Shown here piece after piece: positions 18,123-30,144 of a stretch of DNA of 64,000 nt. Numbering within the stretch: the stretch's first letter is position 1; every line of letters begins with the position of its first letter. This DNA is from Streptococcus pneumoniae (GTDB taxonomy: Bacteria > Bacillota > Bacilli > Lactobacillales > Streptococcaceae): contig NZ_CRPU01000002.1 in NCBI RefSeq assembly GCF_001096185.1, forward strand, positions 168,810-232,809, given 5' to 3'. Made by a program: the position numbers and the translations under genes. The notes below the pieces were generated by a model. It had not been told where the DNA came from. It ran no database searches and worked only from the letters and a program-made list of their open reading frames with translations.

Positions 18123-19496
18123 ATGAAATTAACAATCCATGAAGTGGCCCAAGTTGTCGGAGCTAAAAATGATATCAGCATCTTTGAGGACACCCAGTTA
18201 GAAAAGGCTGAGTTTGACAGTCGTTTGATTGAGGAAGGGGACTTGTTTGTGCCCCTCAAAGGTGCGCGTGATGGTCATGACTTTATCGAAATAGCCTTTG
18301 AAAATGGAGCAGTAGCAACCCTGTCTGAGAAAGAAATCGCAAATCATCCCTACATTCTAGTAGATGATGTCTTGACTGCCTTTCAACAACTAGCTGCCTA
18401 CTATATTGAAAAAACGGCAGTTGATGTCTTTGCAGTTACAGGTTCAAATGGTAAGACAACGACCAAGGATATGTTAGCACATTTGCTGTCAACAACCTAC
18501 AAAACTTACAAAACACAAGGAAACTACAATAATGAGATTGGCCTTCCCTACACAGTTCTCCACATGCCTGAAGGGACAGAAAAGTTGGTCTTGGAGATGG
18601 GACAGGATCACTTGGGAGATATTCATCTCTTGTCAGAATTGGCTCATCCAAAAACAGCCATCGTGACCTTGGTTGGAGAAGCCCATTTGGCCTTTTTCAA
18701 AGACCGTTCTGAGATTGCTAAAGGAAAAATGCAAATTGCTGATGGCATGGCTTCAGGTTCTTTGTTTTTGGCGCCAGCTGACCCGATTGTAGAGGACTAC
18801 TTGCCAGCTGATAAAAAGGTGGTTCGTTTTGGGCAAGGAGCAGAGCTGGAAATTACAGACTTAGTTGAGCGCAAGGACAGTCTGACCTTTAAGGCTAATT
18901 TCTTGGAACAAGCGCTTGATTTACCAGTGACTGGTAAGTACAATGCCACCAATGCTATGATTGCATCCTATGTTGCCCTGCAAGAAGGAGTTTCAGAGGA
19001 GCAAATTCGTTTGGCCTTTCAAGCTCTTGAATTGACGCGTAACCGTACCGAGTGGAAGAAAGCAGCCAATGGAGCAGATATCCTATCAGATGTTTACAAT
19101 GCCAATCCAACTGCTATGAAGCTGATTTTAGAGACTTTCTCTGCCATTCCAGCCAATGAAGGTGGCAAAAAAATCGCTGTCTTGGCGGATATGAAGGAAC
19201 TTGGTGACCAGTCTGTTCAGCTTCATAATCAGATGATTTTGAGCCTTTCTCCAGATGTGCTGGATACCGTGCTTTTCTATGGAGAAGACATTGCTGAATT
19301 AGCCCAATTGGCCAGTCAAATGTTCCCAATCGGTCACGTTTACTACTTCAAGAAAACAGAAGACCAGGACCAATTTGAAGACCTAGTCAAGCAGGTCAAG
19401 GAAAGTCTAGGAGCCCACGACCAAATCCTACTCAAAGGCTCTAACTCTATGAATCTAGCCAAGTTGGTAGAAAGTTTAGAAACTGAAGACAAGTGA
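18123..19496 (+). CDS. murF: UDP-N-acetylmuramoyl-tripeptide--D-Ala-D-Ala ligase
   Basis: A 457-residue Mur ligase that adds D-Ala-D-Ala to the UDP-MurNAc-tripeptide, the last cytoplasmic step of the monomer. The N-terminal substrate domain contains FDSRLIEEGDLFVPLKG. The P-loop is TGSNGKTTTKDM (about 105-116). The central domain has EMGQDHLGD and the C-terminal domain has DVYNANPTAM. It uses the dipeptide made by the ddl product just upstream. The 3' end may overlap the start of the Nudix gene. Confidence 0.96.
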   Translation: MKLTIHEVAQVVGAKNDISIFEDTQLEKAEFDSRLIEEGDLFVPLKGARDGHDFIEIAFENGAVATLSEKEIANHPYILVDDVLTAFQQLAAYYIEKTAVDVFAVTGSNGKTTTKDMLAHLLSTTYKTYKTQGNYNNEIGLPYTVLHMPEGTEKLVLEMGQDHLGDIHLLSELAHPKTAIVTLVGEAHLAFFKDRSEIAKGKMQIADGMASGSLFLAPADPIVEDYLPADKKVVRFGQGAELEITDLVERKDSLTFKANFLEQALDLPVTGKYNATNAMIASYVALQEGVSEEQIRLAFQALELTRNRTEWKKAANGADILSDVYNANPTAMKLILETFSAIPANEGGKKIAVLADMKELGDQSVQLHNQMILSLSPDVLDTVLFYGEDIAELAQLASQMFPIGHVYYFKKTEDQDQFEDLVKQVKESLGAHDQILLKGSNSMNLAKLVESLETEDK

Positions 19497-19518
19497 TTTT
19501 GCTAAGTATCTTCAAAGA

Positions 19519-20094
19519 ATGATTGCTCTTACAGATACTGGACTAACCTTTACAAAGGATCCTTTTGACCGTGAGCGCTACGAAGACTTGCGAAGTCTGT
19601 TATCTGAAATGTTGAATCAGGTATCAGACCTTGATGCAGACGAAGTGGTAGAACTCTTGAAACCGACCTCCGCTTATGCGACTCCTTTAATGGACGTCCG
19701 TGCTTGGATAGTTGAGGATGAAAAAATTTGTCTGGTTAGGGGACAAGGAGAGAATGATTGGGCTTTGCCAGGTGGCTTTGGCGAGGTCGGTTATTCACCA
19801 ACTGAAAATATTCTCAAGGAAATTGAAGAAGAAACCGGTTTTAAAGCCAAAGTTGAACGACTACTAGCTGTTTTTGATACCAATCGTTTCCAACTACAGA
19901 GTAAACAATATGCAAAGTTTGTTTTTGAATGTAAGTTTCTCGATGGACAATTCCAAGAAAATCAAGAAATTGCAGACCTTCAATTTTTTGCCATTGACCA
20001 ACTGCCAGCCTTATCTGAAAAACGCATTACCAAGGAGCAAATAGAGATTCTTTGGCAGGTTTATCAAGGTCAGAGGGAGCAATATCTTGACTAA
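19519..20094 (+). CDS. Nudix hydrolase with Nudix_N domain
   Basis: The annotated ATG at 19519 gives 191 residues, starting MIALTDTGLTFTKDPFDRERY. The Nudix box is GGFGEVGYSPTENILKEIEEETGF (broken here after GEVG by a Tyr, with Lys for the usual Arg), which coordinates the metal that hydrolyses a nucleoside diphosphate linkage. Substrate unknown. The reading frame stays open upstream to a stop at 19477, and those codons read as plausible protein (SDFAKYLQR), so the true start may be upstream and overlap murF. The only non-standard start candidate there is CTG at 19483. No terminator separates it from murF. Confidence 0.85.
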   Translation: MIALTDTGLTFTKDPFDRERYEDLRSLLSEMLNQVSDLDADEVVELLKPTSAYATPLMDVRAWIVEDEKICLVRGQGENDWALPGGFGEVGYSPTENILKEIEEETGFKAKVERLLAVFDTNRFQLQSKQYAKFVFECKFLDGQFQENQEIADLQFFAIDQLPALSEKRITKEQIEILWQVYQGQREQYLD

Positions 20095-20138
20095 GAAGAT
20101 GATTATCGTATTTCTAAATCCATTTTTGACAACTAGCA

Positions 20139-20147
20139 TGGTATAAT
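20139..20147 (+). promoter_or_regulatory. Extended -10 promoter before the YwaF-like gene
   Basis: TGGTATAAT is a perfect -10 box with a TGn extension. A TTGACA at 20126 lies too close (10 bases) to be its -35. Confidence 0.6.
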
Positions 20148-20184
20148 AAAATGCAGGAAAATTTTGAATTATGAGGAAGACTAG

Positions 20185-20889
20185 ATGAATTTATGGGATA
20201 TTTTCTTTACGACTCAGGCAAGCGAGCCACCTAAATTTGACCTTTTTTGGTATGTCAGTATATTTACGCTTTTAGCCTTGACCTTTTATACAGCCTATCG
20301 CTATCGTGAAAAGAAGGCTTACCAACGATTTTTCCAGGTTTTACAGGCCGTTCAGTTAATCCTTCTTTATGGCTGGTACTGGGTCAATCATATGCCACTA
20401 TCAGAAAGCTTACCCTTTTACCATTGTCGTATGGCCATGTTTGTGGTACTTTTGCTTCCTGGTCAGTCCAAATATAGGCAGTATTTTGCATTACTAGGAA
20501 CATTTGGGACATTAGCGGCCTTTGTTTATCCAGTGCCAGATGCCTATCCTTTCCCCCATATTGCGATTTTGTCCTTTATCTTTGGGCACTTAGCACTCTT
20601 GGGGAACTCTCTAGTTTATCTATTGAGACAATATAATGCGCGATTGCTGGATGTGAAGGGAATTTTTCTCATGACCTTTGCCCTAAATGCCTTGATTTTT
20701 GTGGTCAATTTGGTAACAGGTGGTGATTATGGATTTTTGACAAAACCGCCATTGGTTGGAGATCACGGCTTAGTAGCTAATTATTTAATCGTTTCTCTGG
20801 CCCTGGCAGCAGCGATTACGTTGACAAAGAAAATCTTGGAACTATTTTTAGAACAAGAAGCAGAAAAAATGATTGCAAAGAAAGCTTAG
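20185..20889 (+). CDS. TIGR02206/YwaF-family integral membrane protein
   Basis: A 234-residue protein with about seven hydrophobic spans. It carries the family's conserved polar stretch LPFYHCRMAMF (about residues 75-85) between spans and a C-terminal KPPLVGDHGLVANYL before the last span. The C-terminus is charged (EQEAEKMIAKK). Function unknown in this family. It has its own extended -10 promoter and an SD (GAGGAAG), and separates the wall precursor genes from ftsA, as recalled for S. pneumoniae. Confidence 0.8.
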   Translation: MNLWDIFFTTQASEPPKFDLFWYVSIFTLLALTFYTAYRYREKKAYQRFFQVLQAVQLILLYGWYWVNHMPLSESLPFYHCRMAMFVVLLLPGQSKYRQYFALLGTFGTLAAFVYPVPDAYPFPHIAILSFIFGHLALLGNSLVYLLRQYNARLLDVKGIFLMTFALNALIFVVNLVTGGDYGFLTKPPLVGDHGLVANYLIVSLALAAAITLTKKILELFLEQEAEKMIAKKA

Positions 20890-21016
20890 AAATGAGCTTT
20901 CTTTTTTCATAAATCTGATTTTTTATAATTTGTTTGGAAAATAAAAAAAGTTGATGAGCAAAAGTGAAAAATAGCAAGTAAATTTAGGAAAAAACTAAGC
21001 ACAATTAGATTTTTTG

Positions 21017-21025
21017 TGTTATAAT
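21017..21025 (+). promoter_or_regulatory. ftsA extended -10 promoter
   Basis: TGTTATAAT lies 82 bases before the ftsA ATG. It is the only good promoter-like sequence in the ftsA upstream gap. Confidence 0.5.
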
Positions 21026-21106
21026 ATTCTGTGAATAGCTATGCCTAGGTTTAGCTATGGAATAATATGAAGTGCGAAACTTGGAAGATAGAGAGGATGC
21101 GATGTA

Positions 21107-22480
21107 ATGGCTAGAGAAGGCTTTTTTACAGGTCTAGATATTGGAACAAGCTCTGTCAAGGTGCTTGTGGCCGAGAAGAGAAATGGTGAATTAAATGTAA
21201 TTGGCGTGAGTAATGCCAAAAGTAAAGGTGTAAAGGATGGAATTATTGTTGATATTGATGCAGCAGCAACTGCTATCAAATCAGCTATTTCCCAAGCAGA
21301 AGAAAAGGCAGGCATTTCGATTAAATCAGTGAATGTCGGCTTGCCTGGTAATCTTTTGCAGGTCGAACCAACTCAAGGGATGATTCCAGTAACATCTGAT
21401 ACCAAGGAAATTACGGATCAAGATGTTGAAAATGTTGTCAAATCAGCTTTGACAAAGAGTATGACACCTGACCGTGAAGTCATTACCTTTATTCCTGAAG
21501 AATTTATTGTGGATGGTTTCCAAGGGATTCGTGACCCACGTGGCATGATGGGGGTTCGCCTTGAAATGCGTGGCTTGCTTTATACAGGCCCTCGTACTAT
21601 CTTGCACAATTTGCGTAAGACGGTTGAGCGTGCAGGTGTTCAGGTTGAAAATATTATCATTTCACCACTAGCAATGGTTCAATCAGTTTTGAACGAAGGG
21701 GAACGTGAATTTGGTGCTACAGTGATTGATATGGGGGCAGGTCAAACGACTGTCGCTACAATCCGTAACCAGGAACTCCAGTTTACCAATATTCTCCAAG
21801 AAGGCGGAGATTATGTAACTAAGGATATCTCTAAAGTCTTGAAAACTTCTCGCAAATTAGCGGAAGGCTTGAAACTGAATTACGGGGAAGCCTATCCGCC
21901 TCTTGCAAGCAAAGAAACCTTCCAAGTAGAAGTTATTGGAGAAGTAGAAGCAGTCGAAGTGACGGAAGCCTACTTGTCAGAAATTATTTCTGCACGAATC
22001 AAGCACATCCTTGAACAAATCAAGCAAGAATTAGATAGAAGACGTCTATTGGAGCTCCCTGGTGGTATTGTCTTAATCGGTGGGAATGCCATTTTACCAG
22101 GTATGGTTGAACTTGCTCAGGAAGTCTTTGGCGTCCGTGTCAAGCTTTATGTTCCAAATCAAGTTGGTATCCGTAATCCAGCCTTTGCGCATGTGATTAG
22201 TCTATCAGAATTCGCTGGACAATTGACAGAAGTTAATCTTTTGGCTCAGAGAGCTATAAAAGGTGAGAATGACTTAAGTCATCAGCCAATTAGTTTTGGT
22301 GGGATGCTGCAAAAGACAGCACAGTTTGTACAATCAACGCCTGTTCAACCAGCTCCTGCTCCAGAAGTAGAGCCGGTGGCGCCTACAGAACCAATGGCGG
22401 ATTTCCAACAAGCTTCACAAAATAAACCGAAATTAGCAGATCGTTTCCGTGGCTTGATCGGAAGCATGTTTGACGAATAA
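21107..22480 (+). CDS. ftsA: Cell division protein FtsA
   Basis: A 457-residue actin-like protein that tethers FtsZ to the membrane and recruits the divisome. The N-terminal phosphate motif is GLDIGTSSVKVLVAE (about 8-22) and the second is VIDMGAGQTTVA (about 206-217). The adenosine motif is LPGGIVLIGGNAILPG (about 317-332). A Pro/Gln-rich linker precedes the C-terminal amphipathic membrane helix LADRFRGLIGSMFDE. ftsZ follows after 16 bases and shares the transcript. Confidence 0.97.
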   Translation: MAREGFFTGLDIGTSSVKVLVAEKRNGELNVIGVSNAKSKGVKDGIIVDIDAAATAIKSAISQAEEKAGISIKSVNVGLPGNLLQVEPTQGMIPVTSDTKEITDQDVENVVKSALTKSMTPDREVITFIPEEFIVDGFQGIRDPRGMMGVRLEMRGLLYTGPRTILHNLRKTVERAGVQVENIIISPLAMVQSVLNEGEREFGATVIDMGAGQTTVATIRNQELQFTNILQEGGDYVTKDISKVLKTSRKLAEGLKLNYGEAYPPLASKETFQVEVIGEVEAVEVTEAYLSEIISARIKHILEQIKQELDRRRLLELPGGIVLIGGNAILPGMVELAQEVFGVRVKLYVPNQVGIRNPAFAHVISLSEFAGQLTEVNLLAQRAIKGENDLSHQPISFGGMLQKTAQFVQSTPVQPAPAPEVEPVAPTEPMADFQQASQNKPKLADRFRGLIGSMFDE

Positions 22481-22493
22481 AGAGGAAAAATAA

Positions 22494-23756
<1,263 letters not shown>

Positions 23757-23760
23757 GTAA

Positions 23761-24432
23761 ATGAATGTAAAAGAAAATACAGAACTTGTTTTTCGAGAAG
23801 TCGCAGAGGCGAGTCTGAATGCTCATCGAGAGAGTGGTTCAGTCTCTGTCATTGCAGTTACCAAGTATGTAGATGTACCGACAGCGGAAGCTTTGCTTCC
23901 GCTAGGTGTTCATCATATCGGTGAAAATCGTGTCGATAAGTTTCTGGAAAAATATGAAGCTTTAAAAGATCGAGATGTGACTTGGCATTTGATTGGTACC
24001 TTACAAAGACGTAAGGTGAAAGATGTCATTCAATACGTTGATTATTTCCATGCCTTGGATTCAGTCAAGCTAGCAGAGGAAATTCAAAAAAGAAGTGACC
24101 GAGTCATCAAGTGTTTCATTCAGGTAAATATTTCTAAAGAAGAAAGCAAACACGGTTTTTCGAGAGAGGAACTGCTGGAAATCTTGCCAGAGTTAGCCAA
24201 ACTAGATAAGATTGAATATGTTGGTTTAATGACGATGGCACCTTTTGAGGCTAGCAGTGAGCAGTTGAAAGAAATTTTCAAGGCGACCCAAGATTTGCAA
24301 AGAGAAATTCAAGAAAAACAAATTCCAAATATGCCTATGACCGAGTTAAGTATGGGAATGAGTCGTGATTATAAAGAAGCGATTCAATTCGGTTCCACCT
24401 TTGTTCGTATAGGTACATCATTTTTTAAGTAG
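23761..24432 (+). CDS. ylmE: YggS/YlmE-family PLP-binding protein
   Basis: A 223-residue fold-type III PLP homeostasis protein. The PLP-lysine motif is IAVTKYVDVPTAEALL (Lys near residue 37) and a second motif is HHIGENRVDKFLEKY. The phosphate-binding end is LSMGMSRDYKEAIQFGSTFVRIG. It has no evident SD and starts 4 bases after ftsZ, suggesting translational coupling. Its role in pyridoxal phosphate balance is known for the family; a division role is only suggested by its place. Confidence 0.92.
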   Translation: MNVKENTELVFREVAEASLNAHRESGSVSVIAVTKYVDVPTAEALLPLGVHHIGENRVDKFLEKYEALKDRDVTWHLIGTLQRRKVKDVIQYVDYFHALDSVKLAEEIQKRSDRVIKCFIQVNISKEESKHGFSREELLEILPELAKLDKIEYVGLMTMAPFEASSEQLKEIFKATQDLQREIQEKQIPNMPMTELSMGMSRDYKEAIQFGSTFVRIGTSFFK

Positions 24433-24980
<548 letters not shown>

Positions 24981-24981
<1 letters not shown>

Positions 24982-25244
24982 TGATTTTTTTAATTCGTAT
25001 GATTTATAATGCAGTGGATATTTACTCCCTGATTTTGGTAGCCTTTGCTGTCATGTCTTGGTTTCCAGGTGCCTACGAATCAAGTTTGGGTCGTTGGATT
25101 GTAGCGTTGGTAAAACCAGTGCTTACTCCTTTGCAACGCTTGCCTTTACAGATAGCAGGTCTTGATTTATCTGTTTGGGTTGCGATTGTTTTGGTTCGAT
25201 TTTTAGGAGAAAACCTAGTCCGTTTTCTGGCGATGATAGGATGA
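24981..25244 (+). CDS. ylmG: YggT-family membrane protein YlmG
   Basis: An 87-residue protein with two hydrophobic spans (about 4-25 and 61-85) joined by a loop containing PGAYESSLGRW and PVLTPLQRLP, the YggT signature. It overlaps sepF upstream and ylmH downstream, so it is translated as part of the division operon. Molecular function is not established; the family is tied to envelope or division. Confidence 0.92.
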
Positions 25245-26026
25245 ATAAAGGAATTTACCAGCATTTCTCCATAGAAGATCGTCCCTTTCTTGACAAGGGA
25301 ATGGAATGGATAAAGAAGGTAGAAGATAGCTATGCTCCTTTTTTAACTCCTTTTATCAATCCTCATCAGGAGAAGCTATTAAAGATTTTGGCCAAAACCT
25401 ATGGTCTTGCTTGTAGCAGTAGTGGGGAATTCGTCTCGAGTGAGTATGTTAGAGTTTTATTATACCCAGATTATTTCCAGCCAGAGTTTTCAGATTTTGA
25501 AATATCTCTCCAGGAAATAGTGTATTCCAATAAATTTGAACATTTAACGCATGCTAAGATTTTAGGAACAGTCATCAATCAATTAGGGATTGAACGGAAA
25601 CTTTTTGGAGATATCCTAGTAGATGAAGAACGGGCGCAGATTATGGTCAATCAGCAATTTCTTCTTCTCTTTCAAGATGGATTAAAGAAAATTGGCCGTA
25701 TACCCGTTTCGCTGGAGGACCGTCCTTTCACCGAGAAAATAGATAAGATAGAGCAGTACCGAGAGCTGGATTTATCTGTGTCTAGTTTTCGATTAGATGT
25801 TCTTTTATCAAATGTTTTGAAACTATCTAGGAATCAAGCAAACCAGTTGATTGAAAAGAAACTTGTCCAAGTAAATTATCATGTGGTAGACAAATCAGAT
25901 TATACTGTTCAAGTCGGAGACTTGATTAGTGTGAGAAAATTTGGGCGCTTGAAATTACTTCAAGATAAGGGACAAACGAAAAAAGAGAAGAAAAAAATAA
26001 CCGTCCAGTTATTATTAAGTAAGTGA
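25241..26026 (+). CDS. ylmH: YlmH RNA-binding (S4-domain) protein
   Basis: A 261-residue protein whose ATG at 25241 overlaps the ylmG stop (ATGA); an upstream in-frame start at 25175 would lie inside ylmG. The C-terminal S4 domain (about 180-240) is seen in SFRLDVLLSNVLKLSR and QANQLIEKKLVQVNY. The N-terminal region (about 1-85) precedes a conserved middle part. In B. subtilis YlmH acts on stalled ribosomes in rescue; this is known for the family rather than visible here. A lysine-rich stretch (KKEKKKI) lies near the C-terminus. Confidence 0.92.
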   Translation: MNKGIYQHFSIEDRPFLDKGMEWIKKVEDSYAPFLTPFINPHQEKLLKILAKTYGLACSSSGEFVSSEYVRVLLYPDYFQPEFSDFEISLQEIVYSNKFEHLTHAKILGTVINQLGIERKLFGDILVDEERAQIMVNQQFLLLFQDGLKKIGRIPVSLEDRPFTEKIDKIEQYRELDLSVSSFRLDVLLSNVLKLSRNQANQLIEKKLVQVNYHVVDKSDYTVQVGDLISVRKFGRLKLLQDKGQTKKEKKKITVQLLLSK

Positions 26027-26034
26027 GGAATAGA

Positions 26035-26916
26035 ATGCCAATTACATCATTAGAAATAAAGGACAAAACCTTTGGAACTCGATTCAGAGGTTTTGATCCA
26101 GAAGAAGTCGATGAATTTTTAGATATTGTGGTTCGTGATTACGAAGATCTTGTTCGTGCGAATCATGATAAAGATTTGCGTATTAAGAGTTTAGAAGAAC
26201 GTTTGTCTTACTTTGACGAAATGAAAGATTCATTGAGTCAGTCTGTATTGATTGCCCAAGACACAGCTGAGCGAGTGAAACAAGCGGCACATGAACGTTC
26301 AAATAATATCATTCACCAAGCAGAGCAGGATGCCCAACGCTTGTTGGAAGAAGCTAAATATAAGGCAAATGAGATTCTTCGTCAAGCAACAGACAATGCT
26401 AAGAAAGTTGCTGTTGAAACAGAAGAATTGAAGAACAAGAGCCGTGTCTTCCACCAACGTCTCAAATCTACAATTGAGAGTCAGTTGGCTATTGTTGAAT
26501 CTTCAGATTGGGAAGATATTCTCCGTCCAACAGCTACTTATCTTCAAACCAGTGATGAAGCCTTTAAAGAAGTTGTTAGCGAAGTGCTTGGGGAACCGAT
26601 TCCAGCTCCAATTGAGGAAGAACCAATTGATATGACACGTCAGTTCTCTCAGGCAGAAATGGCAGAGTTACAAGCTCGTATTGAGGCAGCCAATAAAGAA
26701 TTGGCTGAATTTGAAGCTCAGGCTAAACAGGAAGTGGAAAATCCAACTCCTGTAGTGAGTCCTCAAATGGAAGAAGAGCCTGCTCATCCAGTTGGTCCAA
26801 TGTATGAAGAACCAGAAGTAGCTCCAGTACATCCTTCGGCTCCAACACCAGCTACAGAAACGTTTGATTCAGCACCAGGATTTGAAGCACCGCAAGAATC
26901 CGTTACAATTTTATAA
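26035..26916 (+). CDS. divIVA: Cell division protein DivIVA
   Basis: A 293-residue coiled-coil protein that senses negative membrane curvature at septa and poles. The N-terminal lipid-binding motif is FGTRFRGFDPEEVDEFLD (about 14-31). Long heptad-rich helices span roughly 32-140 and 205-230, and the tail is acidic and Pro-rich. I chose ATG 26035 (MPITSLEIKD), with GAGGAA as SD, over an upstream GTG at 26023. It ends the division cluster and is followed by the ileS T-box. Confidence 0.95.
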   Translation: MPITSLEIKDKTFGTRFRGFDPEEVDEFLDIVVRDYEDLVRANHDKDLRIKSLEERLSYFDEMKDSLSQSVLIAQDTAERVKQAAHERSNNIIHQAEQDAQRLLEEAKYKANEILRQATDNAKKVAVETEELKNKSRVFHQRLKSTIESQLAIVESSDWEDILRPTATYLQTSDEAFKEVVSEVLGEPIPAPIEEEPIDMTRQFSQAEMAELQARIEAANKELAEFEAQAKQEVENPTPVVSPQMEEEPAHPVGPMYEEPEVAPVHPSAPTPATETFDSAPGFEAPQESVTIL

Positions 26917-26920
26917 GAAA

Positions 26921-27140
26921 TATTCTGAGAACAATATCTTATCCTTATATTTCCAGCGAGCAGGAGATGGTGTGAGTCCTGCATTCCCTAACGATAAGAT
27001 TATCCTCTCAAAAACTCAAGTCTGAAGCTAGTAAGATTTGACGTTTCCCACGTTACGGGATAAGAGGGAGAAAGACTAAATCTTTTTCCGAATAAAGGTG
27101 GTACCACGATTTTCGTCCTTTTTGGCAGTCGTGGTTTTTA
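26921..27140 (+). promoter_or_regulatory. T-box leader controlling ileS (isoleucine specifier)
   Basis: The conserved T-box sequence AAAGGTGGTACCACG is at 27094-27108. Stem I has ATCTTAT (26935-26941) pairing with ATAAGAT (26994-27000), and the adjacent loop carries ATC (27002-27004), the isoleucine specifier codon. The terminator stem is CCACGA (27104-27109) with TCGTGG (27129-27134), followed by TTTTT; the antiterminator uses the T-box bases instead. Uncharged tRNA-Ile would allow read-through. Confidence 0.93.
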
Positions 27141-27168
27141 ATTTGTTATTATTTATAAAGGAGATACC

Positions 27169-29961
27169 ATGAAACTCAAAGATACCCTTAATCTTGGGAA
27201 AACAGCTTTCCCAATGCGTGCAGGCCTTCCGACCAAAGAGCCAGTTTGGCAAAAGGAATGGGAAGATGCAAAACTTTATCAACGTCGTCAAGAATTGAAC
27301 CAAGGAAAACCTCATTTCACCTTGCATGATGGCCCTCCATACGCGAACGGAAATATCCACGTTGGACATGCTATGAACAAGATTTCAAAAGATATCATTG
27401 TTCGCTCAAAATCTATGTCAGGTTTTTATGCACCATTTATCCCAGGTTGGGACACTCATGGTCTGCCAATCGAGCAAGTTTTGGCAAAACAAGGTGTCAA
27501 ACGTAAAGAAATGGACTTGGTTGAGTACTTGAAACTTTGCCGTGAATACGCTCTTTCTCAAGTAGATAAACAACGTGAAGACTTTAAACGTTTGGGTGTT
27601 TCTGGTGACTGGGAAAATCCATATGTGACTTTGACTCCTGATTATGAAGCAGCGCAAATCCGTGTCTTCGGTGAGATGGCTAATAAAGGTTATATCTACC
27701 GTGGTGCTAAGCCGGTTTACTGGTCTTGGTCATCTGAGTCAGCTTTAGCTGAAGCAGAGATTGAATACCATGACTTGGTTTCAACTTCCCTTTACTATGC
27801 CAATAAGGTCAAAGATGGCAAAGGTGTTCTAGATACAGATACTTACATCGTTGTCTGGACAACTACTCCATTTACCATCACAGCTTCTCGTGGTTTGACG
27901 GTTGGAGCAGATATTGATTACGTTTTGGTTCAACCTGCTGGTGAAGCTCGTAAGTTTGTGGTTGCTGCAGAATTATTGACTAGCTTGTCTGAGAAGTTTG
28001 GTTGGGCTGATGTTCAAGTATTGGCAACTTACCGTGGTCAAGAATTGAATCATATCGTAACAGAACACCCATGGGATACAGCTGTAGATGAATTGGTTAT
28101 CCTTGGAGACCACGTTACAACTGATTCTGGTACAGGTATTGTCCATACAGCCCCTGGTTTTGGTGAGGACGACTACAATGTTGGTATTGCTAATGATCTT
28201 GAAGTCGCAGTCACTGTTGACGAACGTGGTATCATGATGAAGAATGCTGGTCCTGAGTTTGAAGGTCAATTCTATGAAAAGGTAGTTCCAACTGTTATCG
28301 AGAAACTTGGTAACCTCCTTCTTGCCCAAGAAGAAATTTCTCACTCATACCCATTTGACTGGCGTACCAAGAAACCAATCATCTGGCGTGCAGTTCCACA
28401 ATGGTTTGCTTCAGTTTCTAAATTCCGCCAAGAAATCTTGGATGAAATTGAAAAGGTGAAATTCCACTCAGAATGGGGTAAAGTCCGTCTTTACAATATG
28501 ATCCGTGACCGTGGCGACTGGGTTATCTCTCGTCAACGTGCTTGGGGTGTTCCACTTCCAATTTTCTACGCTGAAGACGGTACAGCTATCATGACTGCTG
28601 AAACGATTGAACACGTGGCTCAACTTTTTGAGGAACATGGTTCAAGCATTTGGTGGGAACGCGATGCCAAGGATCTCTTGCCAGAAGGATTTACTCATCC
28701 AGGTTCACCAAATGGTGAGTTCAAGAAAGAAACTGATATCATGGACGTTTGGTTTGACTCAGGTTCATCATGGAATGGGGTTGTGGTAAACCGTCCAGAG
28801 TTGACTTACCCAGCAGATCTTTACTTAGAAGGTTCTGACCAGTACCGTGGTTGGTTCAACTCATCACTTATCACATCTGTTGCCAACCATGGCGTGGCAC
28901 CTTACAAACAAATCTTGTCACAAGGTTTTGCCCTTGATGGTAAAGGTGAGAAGATGTCTAAATCTCTTGGAAATACCATTGCCCCAAGCGATGTTGAAAA
29001 ACAATTTGGTGCTGAAATCTTGCGTCTCTGGGTAACAAGTGTTGACTCAAGCAACGATGTGCGTATTTCTATGGATATCTTGAGCCAAGTCTCTGAAACT
29101 TACCGTAAGATCCGTAACACTCTTCGTTTCTTGATTGCTAACACATCTGACTTTAACCCAGCTGAGGATGCGGTAGCTTACGAAGAACTACGTTCAGTTG
29201 ATAAGTACATGACTATTCGCTTCAATCAGCTTGTCAAGACCATTCGTGATGCCTATGCTAACTTTGAATTCTTGACAATCTACAAGGCATTGGTGAACTT
29301 TATCAACGTTGACTTGTCAGCCTTCTACCTTGATTTTGCCAAAGATGTTGTTTACATCGAAGGTGCCAAATCATTGGAACGCCGTCAAATGCAAACTGTA
29401 TTCTATGACATTCTTGTGAAAATCACCAAACTCTTGACACCAATCCTTCCTCACACTGCGGAAGAAATCTGGTCATATCTTGAGTTTGAAGCTGAAGACT
29501 TCGTTCAATTGTCAGAATTGCCAGAAGCAGAAACTTTTGCTAACCAAGAAGAAATCTTGGATACATGGGCTGCCTTCATGGACTTCCGTGGACAAGCTCA
29601 AAAAGCCTTGGAAGAAGCGCGTAATGCCAAAGTAATCGGTAAATCACTTGAAGCACACTTGACAGTTTATCCAAACGAAGTTGTGAAAACTCTACTCGAA
29701 GCAGTAAACAGCAATGTAGCTCAACTTTTAATCGTGTCAGACTTGACCATTGCAGAAGGACCAGCTCCAGAAGTTGCTGTTAGCTTCGAAGATGTAGCCT
29801 TCACTGTTGAACGCGCTGCAGGCCAAGTGTGTGACCGTTGCCGTCGTATCGACCCAACAACAGCAGAACGTAGCTACCAGGCAGTCATCTGTGACCACTG
29901 TGCAAGCATCGTAGAAGAAAACTTTGCGGACGCAGTCGCAGAAGGATTTGAAGAGAAATAA
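27169..29961 (+). CDS. ileS: Isoleucyl-tRNA synthetase
   Basis: A 930-residue class I synthetase that charges tRNA-Ile. The HIGH motif is HVGHAMNK (about residues 66-73) and KMSKS occurs in [10 protein letters not shown] (about 594-603). Between them lies the CP1 editing domain with WTTTPFT and [15 protein letters not shown], which removes mischarged valine. A C-terminal zinc ribbon has CDRCRR and CDHC cysteine pairs. The gene is preceded by a T-box with ATC specifier and ends in a terminator at 30087-30118. Confidence 0.98.
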   Translation: MKLKDTLNLGKTAFPMRAGLPTKEPVWQKEWEDAKLYQRRQELNQGKPHFTLHDGPPYANGNIHVGHAMNKISKDIIVRSKSMSGFYAPFIPGWDTHGLPIEQVLAKQGVKRKEMDLVEYLKLCREYALSQVDKQREDFKRLGVSGDWENPYVTLTPDYEAAQIRVFGEMANKGYIYRGAKPVYWSWSSESALAEAEIEYHDLVSTSLYYANKVKDGKGVLDTDTYIVVWTTTPFTITASRGLTVGADIDYVLVQPAGEARKFVVAAELLTSLSEKFGWADVQVLATYRGQELNHIVTEHPWDTAVDELVILGDHVTTDSGTGIVHTAPGFGEDDYNVGIANDLEVAVTVDERGIMMKNAGPEFEGQFYEKVVPTVIEKLGNLLLAQEEISHSYPFDWRTKKPIIWRAVPQWFASVSKFRQEILDEIEKVKFHSEWGKVRLYNMIRDRGDWVISRQRAWGVPLPIFYAEDGTAIMTAETIEHVAQLFEEHGSSIWWERDAKDLLPEGFTHPGSPNGEFKKETDIMDVWFDSGSSWNGVVVNRPELTYPADLYLEGSDQYRGWFNSSLITSVANHGVAPYKQILSQGFALDGKGEKMSKSLGNTIAPSDVEKQFGAEILRLWVTSVDSSNDVRISMDILSQVSETYRKIRNTLRFLIANTSDFNPAEDAVAYEELRSVDKYMTIRFNQLVKTIRDAYANFEFLTIYKALVNFINVDLSAFYLDFAKDVVYIEGAKSLERRQMQTVFYDILVKITKLLTPILPHTAEEIWSYLEFEAEDFVQLSELPEAETFANQEEILDTWAAFMDFRGQAQKALEEARNAKVIGKSLEAHLTVYPNEVVKTLLEAVNSNVAQLLIVSDLTIAEGPAPEVAVSFEDVAFTVERAAGQVCDRCRRIDPTTAERSYQAVICDHCASIVEENFADAVAEGFEEK

Positions 29962-30086
29962 GGATGAAAAGTTTCTATGCGTCTAGTATATAAAAATCAG
30001 TTATTCCAAGTTTATAATCTCTCTTGTGAGATGCTAAAGTTTGATGAGAATTGGTTTTGCTAATACTAGGAGAAGGTAAGTATGCT

Positions 30087-30118
30087 AAAATCGCAAGATT
30101 GTTTTTCTTGCGATTTCT
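30087..30118 (+). terminator. Terminator after ileS
   Basis: AAATCGCAAGA (30088-30098) pairs perfectly with TCTTGCGATTT (30106-30116). The T-tract is short. It lies 27 bases before the LysM gene start. Confidence 0.75.
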
Positions 30119-30144
30119 TAAACTAGTGAGGAAAAATAAACATT

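Noticed and set aside
20126-20147. TTGACA followed by TATAAT as a consensus promoter
   Set aside because: The spacing is only 10 bases. The extended -10 alone is kept.
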